The notes beneath the pieces are model-generated. The model worked only from the letters and a program-made list of their open reading frames with translations, had not been told where the DNA came from and did not search any database. A stretch of DNA of 64,000 nt from G963674665 sp964609625 (GTDB lineage: Bacteria > Desulfobacterota > Desulfovibrionia > Desulfovibrionales > Desulfovibrionaceae). The position numbers and the translations under genes are program-made. Position 1 is the stretch's first letter; each line of letters begins with the position of its first letter. The DNA lies in contig CAZSRS010000003.1 in NCBI GenBank assembly GCA_964609625.1, positions 1-64,000 of the forward strand, read 5' to 3'. Shown here in pieces: positions 45,709 through 54,048 of the stretch.

Positions 45709-47910
45709 TCACCACTCCGGCCGCAGATTGGGCGCTTCGGTCAGCAGGGAAAGGGCAGGAGGGTGGTGCGCGGCCCGTTGCAGCTCTTCGGCCCAGAGCC
45801 GTCGCAGCAGGCGTTTCTCACGCCGGAAGCGGGCGCGCTTGGCAGCCGTGTCGTCGCGCCCCCTGGTCATGGACTCGTGATGCACCAGCAGCGCATGGGG
45901 CGTGAACAGGTTGGTGCGGCCCTGGGCCGCGATCTTCAGGCAGTAATCCACATCGCCGTAGGCTACGGCAAAGCGTTCGTCAAACCCCCCCACCGCCTCG
46001 TGCAGGGAGCGCTGTACGGCCAGGCAGGCGGCGGTGACCGCGCCCACCCGGCGGGGGCAGTGCAGCACGTGAAGCCAGGGCACTCTGTCCGGCGGAATGT
46101 GCCGGAAGACATGCCCTGCCGTGCCATGCATGCCCGGCACCACGCCGGCGTGCTGGATCAGGCCGTTGGGGTAGAGCAGCAGCGCGCCCACCGCGCCGAC
46201 CCCCCGCTGTATGGCCCAAGCAGTCATCTCGGTGAGCCAGCCCGGCTCCAGCACCTCGATGTCGTCGTTGCAGAAAACCAACACCTCGCCCCTGGCTTGC
46301 TCCGCCCCCAGGTTGTTCAGTCGGGAGTAGTTGAAGGGGAAGTCCGCGGCGACGAGCCGGATGGCGCCCCGTGCGGCCAGGGCGCGTAGATGCTCCAGGG
46401 TCGCCGGATCCCGGCTGCCGTTATCCAATACGATGATCTCCAGGTCGGGGTAGGCCGTGTCTTCCAGCAGGCCGCGCAGGCAAGGGCCCAGATTCCGTAT
46501 GCCATCGCGCGTGGGGATGATCACCGAAACCTTGGGGGGCGAAATGGGTAATTGGGGGCGCACCCGGATGCAGGGACCACCCTGCTCCAACCGTAGCGAG
46601 CAGCCCGGCAGGATGCGGGGCGCGAACAGCTCCAGCAGGGGTATGGCCTCGGCATCTGGAGGACGCCCGACCACGTTGCGCCCCTTGGGGCGGTGCAGGA
46701 GCACCTGGGGCACGTGCACCGGCTGCCCGGCGGCCGCAGCGGCCAGAGCCATCTCCAACCGCAGGATCTCGGGGCTCGTCGCGCCGAGGGGCATGGTGCG
46801 CACTGCCTCCACGGTGTGAAGCGCGGCCGGCCCCATGAGGTTGCAGCCCAGGGCCAGGAAGGGATCCCAGCCCGGTTTGAACAGGGGGTTACAGCGCCGG
46901 CCGGATGCTTCCACCTCGTCCTCGTCGCCGAACACGCAGGCCGGGGAGGCGGCCAAGGCGTGGGAGAGAAAGCGCCCCCATTGGGGATGGACCCTCTCAC
47001 CGGGGAGCAGCAGCCAGAGATAAGCGGCGTCGGCATGCTCCAGGGCCTGGCGCAAACGGATGGATGCGTTCGTCTCCGCCGTGCGCAGTTGGGTCAGCCA
47101 AGGGCGGCCGGTCGTGCTGTCAGGCGCTGTTTCATCCGTGAGCAGCAGCGTGCGGGCAAGGGGGGTGGGCTGCACTGTCGGGAGGTCTGGAGCGCCTAGA
47201 GAATCGAGGGTGTCGGCCAGATCCTCTTCGGTGCATGGAGCGTGAGCGTCCACAACAATACAGACGTCTCTTGTACTGGTCGAAACCGCTCCGGCGGTCC
47301 GCGTCCGTTCCCGCTCCGCGGCCCATTCCGCGTATTCTTCCAGGGGCACGGCCGGCCGCGCCATGCGGCGTTGCGCCCTGAGGTAGAGGTCTTCAAGCCC
47401 GTTTCGCGGAGGCGTGAGGGCGATATCCGGAGCCGATGCAAACGGTCCGAAGCGCCGCAAGCCCTGCAACCCTCGACCGAAAAAGACCTCATCGGCCAAG
47501 CGCGGAAGCATGGGCACGAGGTGCAAGCCCCAAGGCAGGGAGTGGATGCGCAGCCGCGCATCAGGCATGTTGACAGCGCCCAGGCCGAGAAAGGGTTGCA
47601 GCTCGAGGCCGGACACTGCCACGGGCAGATGGACCACATGGTCCAGGCGTCCGGCCGGGGAAAATGGCAGGTAGAGTTCCGTGACGGCATTGTCTGAATT
47701 TTCCGGATCCTGCAACAGCCTGAGCCGGGCCAGGCCGTGCTTTGGAGCCCGGCGCATGCGCATGGAGAGGCGATACCAGCCCGGCGGAAGAGGCGCATTC
47801 AGCCCGGCGAGGGTGAACCAGGGGCCCGGGCCCGTGGCGAGCCACTGGCCTGGGGATTCGCCCGGCGCCAGATCCCTGGCCGGGGTGCAGTGCAGCGTCA
47901 GGCCCCGCAT
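45709..47910 (-). CDS. Family 2 glycosyltransferase with long N-terminal region
   Basis: A 733-residue protein. The C-terminal GT2 domain (about 475-733) has KVSVIIPTRDGIRNLGPCL, IIVLDNGSRDP, NNLGAEQARGEVLVFCNDDIEVL (DxD-type metal site) and GGFDERFAVAYGDVDYCLKI, as in rhamnosyl- or other sugar transferases of surface polysaccharides. The first 470 residues have a beta-rich start and a second degenerate GT-like region (YLWLLLPGERVHP, CVFGDEDEVEASG). Start ATG 47910 is chosen because the frame upstream overlaps xthA. It is the last gene of an MFS-M15-xthA-GT unit. Confidence 0.87.
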   Translation of the reverse strand: MRGLTLHCTPARDLAPGESPGQWLATGPGPWFTLAGLNAPLPPGWYRLSMRMRRAPKHGLARLRLLQDPENSDNAVTELYLPFSPAGRLDHVVHLPVAVSGLELQPFLGLGAVNMPDARLRIHSLPWGLHLVPMLPRLADEVFFGRGLQGLRRFGPFASAPDIALTPPRNGLEDLYLRAQRRMARPAVPLEEYAEWAAERERTRTAGAVSTSTRDVCIVVDAHAPCTEEDLADTLDSLGAPDLPTVQPTPLARTLLLTDETAPDSTTGRPWLTQLRTAETNASIRLRQALEHADAAYLWLLLPGERVHPQWGRFLSHALAASPACVFGDEDEVEASGRRCNPLFKPGWDPFLALGCNLMGPAALHTVEAVRTMPLGATSPEILRLEMALAAAAAGQPVHVPQVLLHRPKGRNVVGRPPDAEAIPLLELFAPRILPGCSLRLEQGGPCIRVRPQLPISPPKVSVIIPTRDGIRNLGPCLRGLLEDTAYPDLEIIVLDNGSRDPATLEHLRALAARGAIRLVAADFPFNYSRLNNLGAEQARGEVLVFCNDDIEVLEPGWLTEMTAWAIQRGVGAVGALLLYPNGLIQHAGVVPGMHGTAGHVFRHIPPDRVPWLHVLHCPRRVGAVTAACLAVQRSLHEAVGGFDERFAVAYGDVDYCLKIAAQGRTNLFTPHALLVHHESMTRGRDDTAAKRARFRREKRLLRRLWAEELQRAAHHPPALSLLTEAPNLRPEW

Positions 47911-47933
47911 GCCGCCTTGCCCCTCCCTTGTGG

Positions 47934-48701
47934 TTAGAGGTCCAACTCCAGGCCCACGGGGCAATGATCCGAACCCATGACCTGGGGCTCGATCCAGGCA
48001 CGCGTGACCTTGCCCCTGAGTTCTTCGGACACGAAGAAATAATCCAGGCGCCAGCCCACGTTCCTGACCCTGGCATTGGCGCGGAAGGACCACCAGGTGT
48101 AGAGGTCCGTTGTCTGGGGCTCGAAAATGCGCAAGGTGTCCACGTAGCCGTGGGCCACGAAAGTATCCATCCAGGCGCGCTCGATGGGCAGGAAACCCGA
48201 GGTGTTCTCGTTCTCCTTGGGGCGGGCGATGTCGATTTCCTTGTGCGCGGTGTTGAAGTCGCCACAGACCACGATGGGCTTGCGTTTGCGCAGTTCTTCC
48301 ACGTGGGCCAGGAAGGCGTCGTAGTAGCCGAGCTTGTAGGCCAGGCGCTCCTCGCTCATCTGGCCGTTGGGGAAATAGACGTTGCAAAGGTAGAAGGCCT
48401 CGAACTCGAGCAGGGCCAGGCGGCCCTCACCCCGAAAACGATCGTCGGGCAGGTCGAAGGAATGAGCCAAGGGGGGGCGCGTGCTGAAGGTGGCCACGCC
48501 GGAATAGCCCTTCTTCACGGTGGCGGGATTCCAGAGGGCGTGCACGTCTTGTGGCGGAAAGTCCTCTTTCTTGAGCTGTTCTGGGCGGGCCTTGATCTCC
48601 TGCAGGTTGACCACGTCGGCCGCGCTCCCTGAGTACCAGTCCCAGAATCCTTTTTGCAGTACGGCGCGATACCCGTTGACGTTCCAGGAGTAGAGTTTCA
48701 T
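47934..48701 (-). CDS. xthA: Exodeoxyribonuclease III
   Basis: AP endonuclease/3'-exonuclease of base excision repair, 255 residues. It shows KLYSWNVNGYRAVL, VNLQEIKA (metal Glu), FPNGQM, VVCGDFNTAHKEIDIARP, the NVGWRLDYFFVSEEL region and the terminal GSDHCPVGLEL with catalytic His. Start ATG 48701 (GAGG upstream) begins at the first conserved strand; an in-frame extension to 48818 has no family similarity. It lies 14 bp after the M15 peptidase and 23 bp before the glycosyltransferase. Confidence 0.96.
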   Translation of the reverse strand: MKLYSWNVNGYRAVLQKGFWDWYSGSAADVVNLQEIKARPEQLKKEDFPPQDVHALWNPATVKKGYSGVATFSTRPPLAHSFDLPDDRFRGEGRLALLEFEAFYLCNVYFPNGQMSEERLAYKLGYYDAFLAHVEELRKRKPIVVCGDFNTAHKEIDIARPKENENTSGFLPIERAWMDTFVAHGYVDTLRIFEPQTTDLYTWWSFRANARVRNVGWRLDYFFVSEELRGKVTRAWIEPQVMGSDHCPVGLELDL

Positions 48702-48715
48702 CCGTGCCTCGCGCT

Positions 48716-49420
48716 TCAGTTGGCGTTGAACAGGTGTTTTTCGAAGTGCTGGTAGTCCTTTCTGTCCGTCCAGGCACCCCCCCACTCCCAGCCGCGGCCG
48801 ACAAAGGCCTGGTGGCAAAGCTCCCCTTCCAGGACATAGCCCGGCTGGGGATGCTTGTCCCTGGTTTCGGCGTTGGCGTGTGGTTTGCCCTCGGGCGGGG
48901 AGACATGCACCCCCCGCACGTAGGGGTTGAGCAGCGGGTTGATGTCGATGGCCAGGCCCCAGCTGTGCATGGAAAGCGTATTGGTACCGCTGATTTTTCG
49001 GCAGTTGAAGGCCGAGGTATTGTTGGCGCGCATGGAGGCCATGTCGTTACCGCCGAACTCCTCGATGATCCGCACGCTCTCCAGGGGGAAGCGGGCCTCG
49101 AAGAGCGCGGCGAAGATATCGATGATCTCCAGGGCCACGTCCTGATGCACGATGAGCGCGCCCTGATGCACGGCGCCGTCAAAGCCCCAGTGCCGCAGTT
49201 CCACGTAGGCCAGCTTTTCCACGGGCAAGGGGCAGCCCTCGCGCCAGGTGGCAGGGTTCATGCTCGCGCGGACGCTCTCGGGCACAGGGCCGAGCCGAGC
49301 CGCGAAGCCCTCCACGGCGGTTACGGCAGGCTCCCCGGCGGGAGGCTCGCCGGCATGCAGGGGAGAGTCCCAGCAAAGGGGCAGAAGCATGGCGAACAGG
49401 AGAAGCGTGATGGCTGGCAT
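48716..49420 (-). CDS. Secreted M15-family peptidase (VanY/D,D-carboxypeptidase-like)
   Basis: A 234-residue exported enzyme expected to trim peptidoglycan stem peptides. A signal peptide spans 1-24 (PAITLLLFAMLLPLC...). The catalytic zinc-binding region reads TLSMHSWGLAIDINPLLNPY (His and Asp ligands in HSWGLAID) and the C-terminus has GRGWEWGGAWT with DYQHFE. An alternative start, ATG 49489, overlaps the MFS stop by one base (TGATG) but would add a long proline-rich stretch before the signal. Confidence 0.83.
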   Translation of the reverse strand: MPAITLLLFAMLLPLCWDSPLHAGEPPAGEPAVTAVEGFAARLGPVPESVRASMNPATWREGCPLPVEKLAYVELRHWGFDGAVHQGALIVHQDVALEIIDIFAALFEARFPLESVRIIEEFGGNDMASMRANNTSAFNCRKISGTNTLSMHSWGLAIDINPLLNPYVRGVHVSPPEGKPHANAETRDKHPQPGYVLEGELCHQAFVGRGWEWGGAWTDRKDYQHFEKHLFNAN

Positions 49421-49488
49421 TGTGTACGTGAGTATGCCCGGAAGAGTCCGGATCGGCAAGGGTGTGGGCACGGGGAGCGGCGGGTGCA

Positions 49489-50736
49489 TCAAGCCAGGGG
49501 GGCGCCGGGGCGGGGCAGCAGCAGAGCCAGAACCATGCCCAGCAAGGTCAGACAGGCGGAAACGCCGTAACTGACCGAGAAGCCTCCGGAAACATCCGCC
49601 AGGATCCCGGCGGCGAAGGGCCCGACCACCTGCCCCACGGCGAAGAAAAAGGTGATGAAGGAAAAGCCCATGGCCGTGTGCACCGGCCCAAGGCGGTCGG
49701 CTATGGTGGCGGACATCACGGTGGGGATGGCCCAGGCCGCCAGGCCGTACAACACCACGGAAAGGTACAGCGGCGTGGTCCCCATGTGCAGGCTGGCCAG
49801 CACGTAGGCCGTGGTTTGAACGGCGAATGCGGCCATCAGCCCTGCCCGTCGGCTGAACAAGTCCGAGATGCGGCCGAAGAGCGGCCCGGAAAACAGGCTG
49901 AAAAAACCCACCCAGGCCCAGAATCTTCCAGCCAGCTCGTCGCTGAATCCGTGCTCGTCGATGAGCGAGGTCACGAAAAAGGTGCCATAGATGATGTAGG
50001 TGATGCCGAAACAGAAATAGGTCACCCCCAGATGCACAAGCAGCCGCTGTTGCGCCGGGGACAGGGAGAAGCTCTCCGGAGGCACAGGCCGCCGACCGAA
50101 GTCGCCGGCCATCCGCAACCCCATCTGCGACGGGCTGTCTCGCAGCAGGAGCATGGCCAACAGGCAGACCAGGGCCGAGATCAGGGCCAAAGCCCCCCAG
50201 CCCAGCCGCCAGCCCTCGGCACCGGCGGTGAGCACGATCCAGGGCACGAGCATGCCCGAGACGATGATGCCCAGGCCGTTGCCGCCGATGACCAGGCCCG
50301 TGGCCGTACCCCGCAGGGACGGCGCGAACCAGTTGGCCACCAGGGCCATCATGGCGATATTCGCGGCGCCCGAGCCCATGCCCGTGACGGTGTAGAAGAG
50401 CAGGGCCGGGAGATAGGCTCCCGAGGCAGCCAAGAGCCCCATGCTCAGGGCGATGGCCGCGAGCCCCAGCCAGATGGAGGTGCGCAGGCCCAGGCGCTTG
50501 ACCATGGTGGGTGCCAGGGCGACCATGACCAGGTAGCCCACGAAATACCCCGTGCCCAGAGCGCCGCGCCGGGTGTAGCTCAGACCCAGAGCCTCGGCCA
50601 TGGGGGGCAGCAACACACCGAAGGAAAACCGCGCCAGTCCCAGACAGGAAAACATGACCAGCACACCGGCGGCCACGATGACCCAGCCGTAATGCAGGAG
50701 CGGTTGCCTGGATATGGATTCCGGACCCGGGGACAT
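49489..50736 (-). CDS. Major facilitator superfamily transporter
   Basis: A 415-residue inner-membrane protein with about 12 predicted TM helices. The N-terminal half carries the MFS signature (LRTSIWLGLAAIALSMGL after helix 2 and GNGLGIIVSGMLV) and the second half the FGRISDLFSRR loop, the conserved D-R-x-G-R-like motif. It looks like the YbfB/aromatic acid-oxalate branch, but the substrate is not predictable. Start ATG 50736 is preferred; longer forms begin at a weak TTG. It is followed by an M15 peptidase gene with near overlap. Confidence 0.88.
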   Translation of the reverse strand: MSPGPESISRQPLLHYGWVIVAAGVLVMFSCLGLARFSFGVLLPPMAEALGLSYTRRGALGTGYFVGYLVMVALAPTMVKRLGLRTSIWLGLAAIALSMGLLAASGAYLPALLFYTVTGMGSGAANIAMMALVANWFAPSLRGTATGLVIGGNGLGIIVSGMLVPWIVLTAGAEGWRLGWGALALISALVCLLAMLLLRDSPSQMGLRMAGDFGRRPVPPESFSLSPAQQRLLVHLGVTYFCFGITYIIYGTFFVTSLIDEHGFSDELAGRFWAWVGFFSLFSGPLFGRISDLFSRRAGLMAAFAVQTTAYVLASLHMGTTPLYLSVVLYGLAAWAIPTVMSATIADRLGPVHTAMGFSFITFFFAVGQVVGPFAAGILADVSGGFSVSYGVSACLTLLGMVLALLLPRPGAPLA

Positions 50737-50834
50737 AGGGCATGCTTCTACACCCTCTTCAAGGACATGTGAAGACTTTCTCAAGGGGGCGGTGCCGAAG
50801 GCGGGACAGCTCCCACCCGCGGCACCGTGTGGCG

Positions 50835-51356
50835 TTACTTGCGCAGCACAAAACCCTGCGGCAGCAGGCCGGTGCTGGATGGAGTCCCGGCGATGCGCGA
50901 GAGATAGGCCGCACCCAACTCGTCGATGTGGCTCTGCACGTTCTCGAAGTAGCTGAGGTGCGCCTGCTCGTCGTCGATGAGCTGCTCGAAGAGCTTCATA
51001 CTGATGCTGTCGCCGTTTTCACGACAGACCAGCAAGAACTGGTTGTAGGCGTCGATGGCGTCCTCTTCCTGGCCGGCATCGAAGCCGAAGATCACCTTGA
51101 TGTCCTGGTTTTTCACCACGGGTTCGGCCTTTTCCGTGGTGGGCTCCCCTCCCAGTTCCTTGATGCGCTCGGCCAGCATCTCGGCATGGCGCATTTCGTC
51201 GATGGCGACGAGTTTCATGTTCGCGGCCAGCTCGCCGTAGTCCTGGTCGTCGAGCTTGTAATGCTGGTTCATGTACTGGTGAATGGCCTGAAGCTCCAGG
51301 GCTCTGGCCTTGTTCAGTACCTCGACGACGTTTTTCTTGCGATCTTCCTTGCTCAT
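50835..51356 (-). CDS. bfr: Bacterioferritin
   Basis: A 173-residue iron-storage 24-mer subunit with a di-iron ferroxidase centre. Metal residues are visible: Glu21 (ALELQAI), Glu54 and His57 (IDEMRHAEML), Glu97, Glu130 and His133 (DDEQAHL). Met55 in DEMRH is the conserved haem axial ligand, and Desulfovibrio members bind iron-coproporphyrin. Start ATG 51356 follows AAAGGAGTGCCCA. Two matching palindromes upstream suggest a specific regulator. The rubredoxin gene that precedes bfr in Desulfovibrio desulfuricans is absent here. Confidence 0.93.
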   Translation of the reverse strand: MSKEDRKKNVVEVLNKARALELQAIHQYMNQHYKLDDQDYGELAANMKLVAIDEMRHAEMLAERIKELGGEPTTEKAEPVVKNQDIKVIFGFDAGQEEDAIDAYNQFLLVCRENGDSISMKLFEQLIDDEQAHLSYFENVQSHIDELGAAYLSRIAGTPSSTGLLPQGFVLRK

Positions 51357-51387
51357 TGGGCACTCCTTTCCATGGTTGAAGCATTGC

Positions 51388-51448
51388 TGTGCCAAGCCTG
51401 GCACATGGTGGGCAGCACCGGCCGAACGCTTGTGCCGCGGCCGGCACA
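51388..51448. promoter_or_regulatory. Twin palindromes upstream of bacterioferritin
   Basis: TGTGCCA-AGCC-TGGCACA (51388-51405) and TGTGCCG-CGGC-CGGCACA (51431-51448) share consensus TGTGCCR-N4-YGGCACA and are centred 43 bp apart, about four helical turns. They lie 32-92 bp upstream of the bfr start codon, a natural operator position for an iron, redox or stress regulator. The regulator is unknown. Confidence 0.65.
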
Positions 51449-51601
51449 TCTTTTCAAACACATGTTTGGAACCTAGCACAATGCCTTGATTACGCAAAGT
51501 ATTATTGACCAGGGCAGGCGTACGACACTGGCACGCAAATTGATATCTCCAGGGAAGCATAGGCAATGCACCCCAAGTACCTCAGGCCAAAGGAGCGTCT
51601 C

Positions 51602-51769
51602 ATGTTTTCCCAGTCCAGGCAGTTGCGACACACCCGGCCCCGCCCCTCCTGCTATCAGCCGCCCAGGGGCGTTGTGGAGCCCGAACAACCCCGGCAGGAC
51701 GCCTACCAGGACCTCGGCGAGCTGATCCGCATCCTGCGCATGGCCACGGTTAAACCCGCCGCGCATTGA
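51602..51769 (+). CDS. Small basic protein upstream of glpX
   Basis: A 55-residue frame from ATG 51602, preceded by AAAGGAGCGTCTC, a strong ribosome site. The N-terminal half is rich in Arg, Gln and Pro; the C-terminal half (QDLGELIRILRMATVKPAA) could form an amphipathic helix. It is 58 bp upstream of glpX on the same strand. I recognise no family; its support is the ribosome site and position. Confidence 0.4.
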   Translation: MFSQSRQLRHTRPRPSCYQPPRGVVEPEQPRQDAYQDLGELIRILRMATVKPAAH

Positions 51770-51827
51770 CCGACCGCACCCCGGCATGGAGTGCGGCACA
51801 TCAGGAATCAACGCCACTGGAGGCAGT

Positions 51828-52817
51828 ATGAGCAAGAAAGCCCCTGACAGAAATCTCGCCCTGGATCTGGTACGCGTCACCGAAGCCGCGGCCCTGGCCT
51901 CCTCACGCTGGCTGGGCAAGGGTGAGCGCAAGAAAGGCGACGCCGCGGCTGTGGACGCCATGCGCATCAGCTTCAACATCCTAGACATCGATGGCACGGT
52001 GGTCATCGGCGAAGGCGAGAAGGACAACGCGCCCATGCTTTACAACGGAGAGCGCCTGGGCACTGGCAACGGCCCGGAACTCGACGTGGCCGTGGACCCC
52101 GTGGAGGGCACCAACCTTTTGGCCCTGGGGCGACCCAACGCCATCGCGGTGGTGGCCATGGCGCCGCGAGACGCAATGTTCAACCCTGGACCGGCCTTCT
52201 ACATGAAAAAGCTCGTGGTGCCCGCGGAGGCCAAGTACCGCGTGGACATCAAGGCGCCGGTGTCCCACAACCTCAAGCGGGTGGCCCAGGCCCTGGGCAA
52301 GGATGTGGACGACCTGGTGGTCTTTGTCCTGGACAAGCCCAGGCACAAGGAACTGGTGGAGGAAATCCGCCAAGCCGGCGCGCGCATCCAACTGCACACT
52401 GACGGTGACGTGGCCGGCGCGCTCATGGCCGTGATGCCCGAGAGCGAGGTGGACGTGATGATCGGTACCGGCGGCACCCCGGAAGGTGTGCTTGCTGCCT
52501 GCGCCATCCGCGCCCTTGGGGGCGAAATGCAGGGCGTTCTCGACCCCCAATCCGACGAGGAACGCAGTAACCTGGAAAAGGCCGGCTACAACCTGGAGCG
52601 CGTGCTCACCACCGAGGATTTGGTCAGCAGCGAGGACGTGTTCTTCGCCGCCACCGGCATCTCCGGTGGCACCTTCCTGCGGGGCGTGGAGTTCACGGGC
52701 GCGGGGGCCATCACCCACTCCGTGGTCATGCGCGGCAAGACCGGCACCGTTCGCCACATCCGCTCGCAACACGCGTTCGCCAAGCTCATGCATTTCAGCT
52801 CGATACAATATGACTAG
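51828..52817 (+). CDS. glpX: Class II fructose-1,6-bisphosphatase / sedoheptulose-bisphosphatase
   Basis: Hydrolyses fructose-1,6-bisphosphate (and often sedoheptulose-1,7-bisphosphate) in gluconeogenesis or pentose phosphate interconversion. The 329-residue enzyme shows VIGEGEKDNAPMLYNGE, VDPVEGTNLLALG (metal-binding Asp/Glu), DGDVAGALMAVMPES and the GTGGTPEGVLAACAI loop. Start ATG 51828 follows GGAGGCAGT. Phosphoribulokinase follows 45 bp later without a terminator, so the two are probably co-transcribed. Confidence 0.96.
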   Translation: MSKKAPDRNLALDLVRVTEAAALASSRWLGKGERKKGDAAAVDAMRISFNILDIDGTVVIGEGEKDNAPMLYNGERLGTGNGPELDVAVDPVEGTNLLALGRPNAIAVVAMAPRDAMFNPGPAFYMKKLVVPAEAKYRVDIKAPVSHNLKRVAQALGKDVDDLVVFVLDKPRHKELVEEIRQAGARIQLHTDGDVAGALMAVMPESEVDVMIGTGGTPEGVLAACAIRALGGEMQGVLDPQSDEERSNLEKAGYNLERVLTTEDLVSSEDVFFAATGISGGTFLRGVEFTGAGAITHSVVMRGKTGTVRHIRSQHAFAKLMHFSSIQYD

Positions 52818-52862
52818 TACACAGCCAGAAAACACCAAGAAAACACTGCGAGGGAGGTGAAC

Positions 52863-53792
52863 ATGCCCCGCAAGCGACCAGTGCTCCTCGGTATCGTCGG
52901 CGACAGCGGTACAGGGAAGACCACCATATCCAAGGGAATAGAACAGATACTCGGCCCGGATCGTGTCACGAACATCTGCTCCGACGATTATCACAAATAC
53001 AACAGAGTCCAGCGCAAGGAGTTGAACATCTCTGCCCTGCACCCTGACTGCAACCACATCGACATCATGCAGAACAACTTCTATCAACTCCGACGAGGCG
53101 AGGCCATCCTCAAACCCGTCTACAACCATTCCACCGGCGATTTCGATCCGCCGGTGTACACCGCGCCCAAGGACTTCGTGATCATCGAGGGCCTCTTGGG
53201 CTTCTACTCCAAACGCATGCGCGACGCCTTCGACGTCAAGATCTATCTCGACCCCGAGGAAGAACTGCGCATCGATTGGAAACTCAAACGCGACATGTCC
53301 AAGCGCGGCTACACCAGGGAGCAGGTCATCGAGTCCCTGGAGAAACGCAAGGAGGTCTCGGGCAAGTACATCCGCCCCCAAAGACAATACGCCGACATCG
53401 TGTGCAGCTTCTACCGGCCCGAGGAGATGGCCGGGGAGACGGGTACCGGACTGAACACCAAGCTGATCCTGCGCCCCACCATCCGACACCCCGACTTCTC
53501 GGAATTCATCGACCAGCGCCCCGACGTCAAGGAGCAATGCCTGTCCATCTCATTGGGGCGCGACGGCGGCATGCCCGTGGACATCCTGCACATCACGGGC
53601 AAGATCAGGCCGGTCACGGCCGAGACGCTCATGGACATCATCATGGATCACCTCCCGGGAGTGGAGCCCCTGCCCACCCAGGGCGTGGGAAAATACATGG
53701 ACGGCGACGTCGAGAGGACCAGCTACCCCCTGGCCATCACACAGCTGCTGACCTGCTTCCACCTGCTCAACGCCTACAAAGACATCAACTGA
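52863..53792 (+). CDS. prk: Phosphoribulokinase
   Basis: Phosphorylates ribulose-5-phosphate to ribulose-1,5-bisphosphate. The 309-residue protein starts GIVGDSGTGKTTISKG (Walker A at 13-21), then CSDDYHKYNR, HPDCNHIDIMQNN, KPVYNHSTGDFDPP and the IIEGLLGFYSKRMRDAFDVKIYLDP region, matching cyanobacterial/archaeal-type PRK rather than uridine kinase. Start ATG 52863 follows GGGAGGTGAAC. It is paired with glpX. RuBisCO genes are not in this window, so the use of its product is open. A strong hairpin follows. Confidence 0.92.
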   Translation: MPRKRPVLLGIVGDSGTGKTTISKGIEQILGPDRVTNICSDDYHKYNRVQRKELNISALHPDCNHIDIMQNNFYQLRRGEAILKPVYNHSTGDFDPPVYTAPKDFVIIEGLLGFYSKRMRDAFDVKIYLDPEEELRIDWKLKRDMSKRGYTREQVIESLEKRKEVSGKYIRPQRQYADIVCSFYRPEEMAGETGTGLNTKLILRPTIRHPDFSEFIDQRPDVKEQCLSISLGRDGGMPVDILHITGKIRPVTAETLMDIIMDHLPGVEPLPTQGVGKYMDGDVERTSYPLAITQLLTCFHLLNAYKDIN

Positions 53793-53801
53793 ACCCGCCG
53801 A

Positions 53802-53835
53802 CGCCCCCTGGAATCCTAGAGAGATTCCGGGGGCG
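53802..53835 (+). terminator. Hairpin after phosphoribulokinase
   Basis: CGCCCCCTGGAATC pairs with GATTCCGGGGGCG (one bulged T) around a seven-base loop, starting ten bases after the stop codon. There is no clear T-run, but the stem is very stable. Confidence 0.7.
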
Positions 53836-54048
53836 CGGTTTCACCCTCCCTCTGCAGCCCTGTTGTTTCCCGTGGTTGTTTCCCGTACTGACCGCACGGC
53901 CCAACCCACTGTTCGACCTCAGGGTCTAGACCTTCAACTTTTTTCCACAAGGAAACACGCTCCGGTTTCTTTCTCCGTTTTTCTCTGGTAGGATGCTTCC
54001 TTGGATTATCCTTTTCTCGGCCAAACCATAACCTACGGAGCCCGCGTC

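Noticed and set aside
47911..48387. N-terminal extension of the glycosyltransferase
   Set aside because: It overlaps xthA in another frame and has no glycosyltransferase similarity.
49421..50743. In-frame extension of the M15 peptidase upstream through the MFS gene
   Set aside because: The extension is out-of-frame MFS sequence; the signal peptide marks the real start.
51381..51396. Sigma-54 promoter for bfr (TGGCAC...TGC on minus strand)
   Set aside because: The GG to GC distance is nine, not ten; the sequence is better explained by the palindromes.
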